Positions 5,606 to 6,192 of a stretch of DNA of 6,192 nucleotides are shown one piece after another. A program made the position numbers and the translations under genes. Position 1 is the stretch's first letter. Each line of letters opens with the position of its first letter. This stretch comes from Thermodesulfobacteriota bacterium (lineage in GTDB: Bacteria > Desulfobacterota > DSM-4660 > Desulfatiglandales > HGW-15): the NCBI GenBank assembly GCA_025454125.1, contig JALOPA010000134.1:4996-11187 (forward strand), read 5' to 3'. The notes under the pieces are model-generated. The model was given only the letters and a program-made list of their open reading frames with translations, was not told where the DNA came from and made no database searches.

Positions 5606-5642
5606 TTTGAGAATTCTAAACTGACATTTTAGAAAACTCAAA
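5606..5642. repeat. Imperfect AT-rich hairpin downstream of the OCD-family gene
   Basis: TTTGAG (5606-5611), a 2-base bulge AA, then TTCTAAA (5614-5620) mirror TTTAGAA (5628-5634), AA, CTCAAA (5637-5642) around the loop CTGACAT. The result is 13 base pairs interrupted by one symmetric AA/AA internal loop. It starts 20 bases after the stop codon. There is no T-run on the plus strand, so it may be a processing or stability hairpin rather than a classical terminator. Confidence 0.55.
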
Positions 5643-5680
5643 ACGGATGCTCTTGTAAGAAATCGAAAATTACTCTTTTC

Positions 5681-5760
5681 CGTCATTCCGGCGAAGGCCG
5701 GAATCCAGTCTTTTAAGAGCGCCACAAAACACCTGGACCCCGTTTTTCAACGGGGTGACG
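5681..5760. repeat. REPIN-like element: two diverged REP-like palindromes in inverted orientation
   Basis: Two 28-bp units face each other across a 24-bp spacer (5709-5732). Unit A (5681-5708) starts CGTCA, forms the 8-bp stem ATTCCGGC/GCCGGAAT around GAAG, and ends CCAG. Unit B (5733-5760), read on the minus strand, also starts CGTCA, forms ACCCCGTT/AACGGGGT around GAAA, and ends CCAG. The ends and loop are conserved while the stems differ by paired changes (ATTCC/GGAAT versus ACCCC/GGGGT). This is the structure of REPIN elements, which in other bacteria are mobilised by RAYT (Y1-type) transposases. No such transposase is in this window. Confidence 0.75.
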
Positions 5761-5797
5761 ACTCCTTGCGAAGCCGTCAAAATAGCGAGAAGTGCCC

Positions 5798-5832
5798 AAA
5801 AAGAAAAGCAGAGAGCTTTATGCCTCTGCTTT
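5798..5832 (-). terminator. Candidate intrinsic terminator on the minus strand
   Basis: AAAGCAGAG (5805-5813) and CTCTGCTTT (5824-5832) form a perfect 9-bp stem with a 10-base loop. On the minus strand the stem is followed by a T-rich tract (complement of 5798-5804), as in intrinsic terminators. On the plus strand the following bases are GCTTTGG, a poor tract. The stem is only moderately GC-rich. It would stop minus-strand transcription entering from the right side of the window. Confidence 0.5.
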
Positions 5833-6192
5833 GCTTTGGAGTTCCCCTGATACCGTTGTTTTCCCCTGCGGTTCGCTGATTTTTTGGATAGAACCCGGTC
5901 CGAAAAGATGCACGCGCATCCGAGAACTCATTAATGTTCTCTTATATAAGCAAGACCGATGCCAAATGAGCCAAAAAAATAATTTGTCATTTGTTTTCGG
6001 AAACTTACACAATAATCGCCTCAACTGAGCTCTAAAATCCGTATCCTTTTTTCAATGAAAAAGAGCAAAAAACGTCCTAAGTTGCCCATTTTTTGTAAAA
6101 AAGAATACGCTTATCGAATGAAGAGGTAGGCCTCGAAGGGCAGGATAGTATCTTCAAGATAACAGATAAGCCACTTGATCGGATAACGGTCT
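5833..6192. other. AT-rich stretch with no supported gene
   Basis: GC falls to about one third in 6001-6120, against well over half in the coding part. Open frames here are short, lack ribosome binding sites and give no recognisable protein. At the right edge one frame on each strand stays open in register. The minus-strand one (stop at 6113-6111) would give a 26-residue tail ending EAYLFIR; the plus-strand one, open from about 6100 onward, has no usual start codon. Either could be the edge of a gene lying outside the window, but neither can be named. A small cluster of inverted repeats lies at 5907-5950. Confidence 0.6.
5907..5950. repeat. Cluster of three short adjacent inverted repeats
   Basis: GATGC-ACGC-GCATC (5907-5920), GAGAAC-TCATTAAT-GTTCTC (5922-5941) and the perfect palindrome CTTATATAAG (5941-5950) follow each other almost without gaps. 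The middle one has the size of a dimeric-repressor operator (20 bp), and the last resembles a -10 region, but no good -35 box was found at a suitable distance on either strand and no gene starts nearby. Confidence 0.4.

Noticed and set aside
5792..6028. Plus-strand frame of 78 codons and the overlapping minus-strand frame of 68 codons
   Set aside because: Both lie in AT-rich DNA containing hairpins, lack ribosome binding sites, and give no recognisable protein.

Overview
The window looks like chromosomal DNA from an anaerobic, GC-rich bacterium. The best guess is a sulfate-reducing or syntrophic Desulfobacterota-type organism. That placement is inference: it rests on a tungsten-type aldehyde:ferredoxin oxidoreductase joined to a polyferredoxin, the branched-chain amino-acid transporter context, and REP-like palindromes of the GTCATTCC...GGAAT type. 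No rRNA, tRNA, CRISPR array or recognisable transposase gene is visible.

Layout. Bases 1-71 (minus) hold the first 23 codons of a LivH-type branched-chain amino-acid ABC permease that runs off the left edge. Bases 72-358 are non-coding and repeat-rich: a block of direct, tandem and inverted repeats (about 82-236), then a long imperfect hairpin built from CACGAAA units (283-357) just beyond the stop of the next gene. Bases 359-3034 (minus) encode an 891-residue fusion of a complete aldehyde ferredoxin oxidoreductase with a C-terminal module carrying sixteen cluster-type cysteines. A 143-bp divergent intergenic region (3035-3177) carries back-to-back candidate promoters. Bases 3178-4395 (plus) encode a zinc-ribbon, PLP-dependent threonine-synthase-like enzyme. 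After 191 bp containing a perfect 12-bp palindrome comes 4587-5585 (plus), an ornithine cyclodeaminase/mu-crystallin-family NAD(P)-dependent enzyme. From 5586 to the right edge there is no supported gene: an imperfect hairpin, a REPIN-like pair of diverged inverted palindromes, a minus-strand terminator-like hairpin, a cluster of short inverted repeats, and AT-rich DNA (about one third GC in 6001-6120).

How the genes may work together (inference). LivH would import branched-chain or related amino acids. The two plus-strand enzymes form a PLP-enzyme plus OCD-family pair, an arrangement that in other systems makes or breaks amino acids through imine intermediates (for example SbnA/SbnB). The aldehyde oxidoreductase would oxidise an aldehyde, for instance one derived from a 2-oxo acid, and pass electrons through its own fused iron-sulfur wire. 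A divergent amino-acid metabolism locus is therefore a reasonable reading, but no substrate can be assigned from sequence alone.

The most notable points are the aldehyde oxidoreductase-polyferredoxin fusion, the loss in the OCD-family protein of the Asp expected in a true ornithine cyclodeaminase, the mixed motifs of the PLP enzyme, and the REPIN-like element whose two stems differ by compensatory changes.
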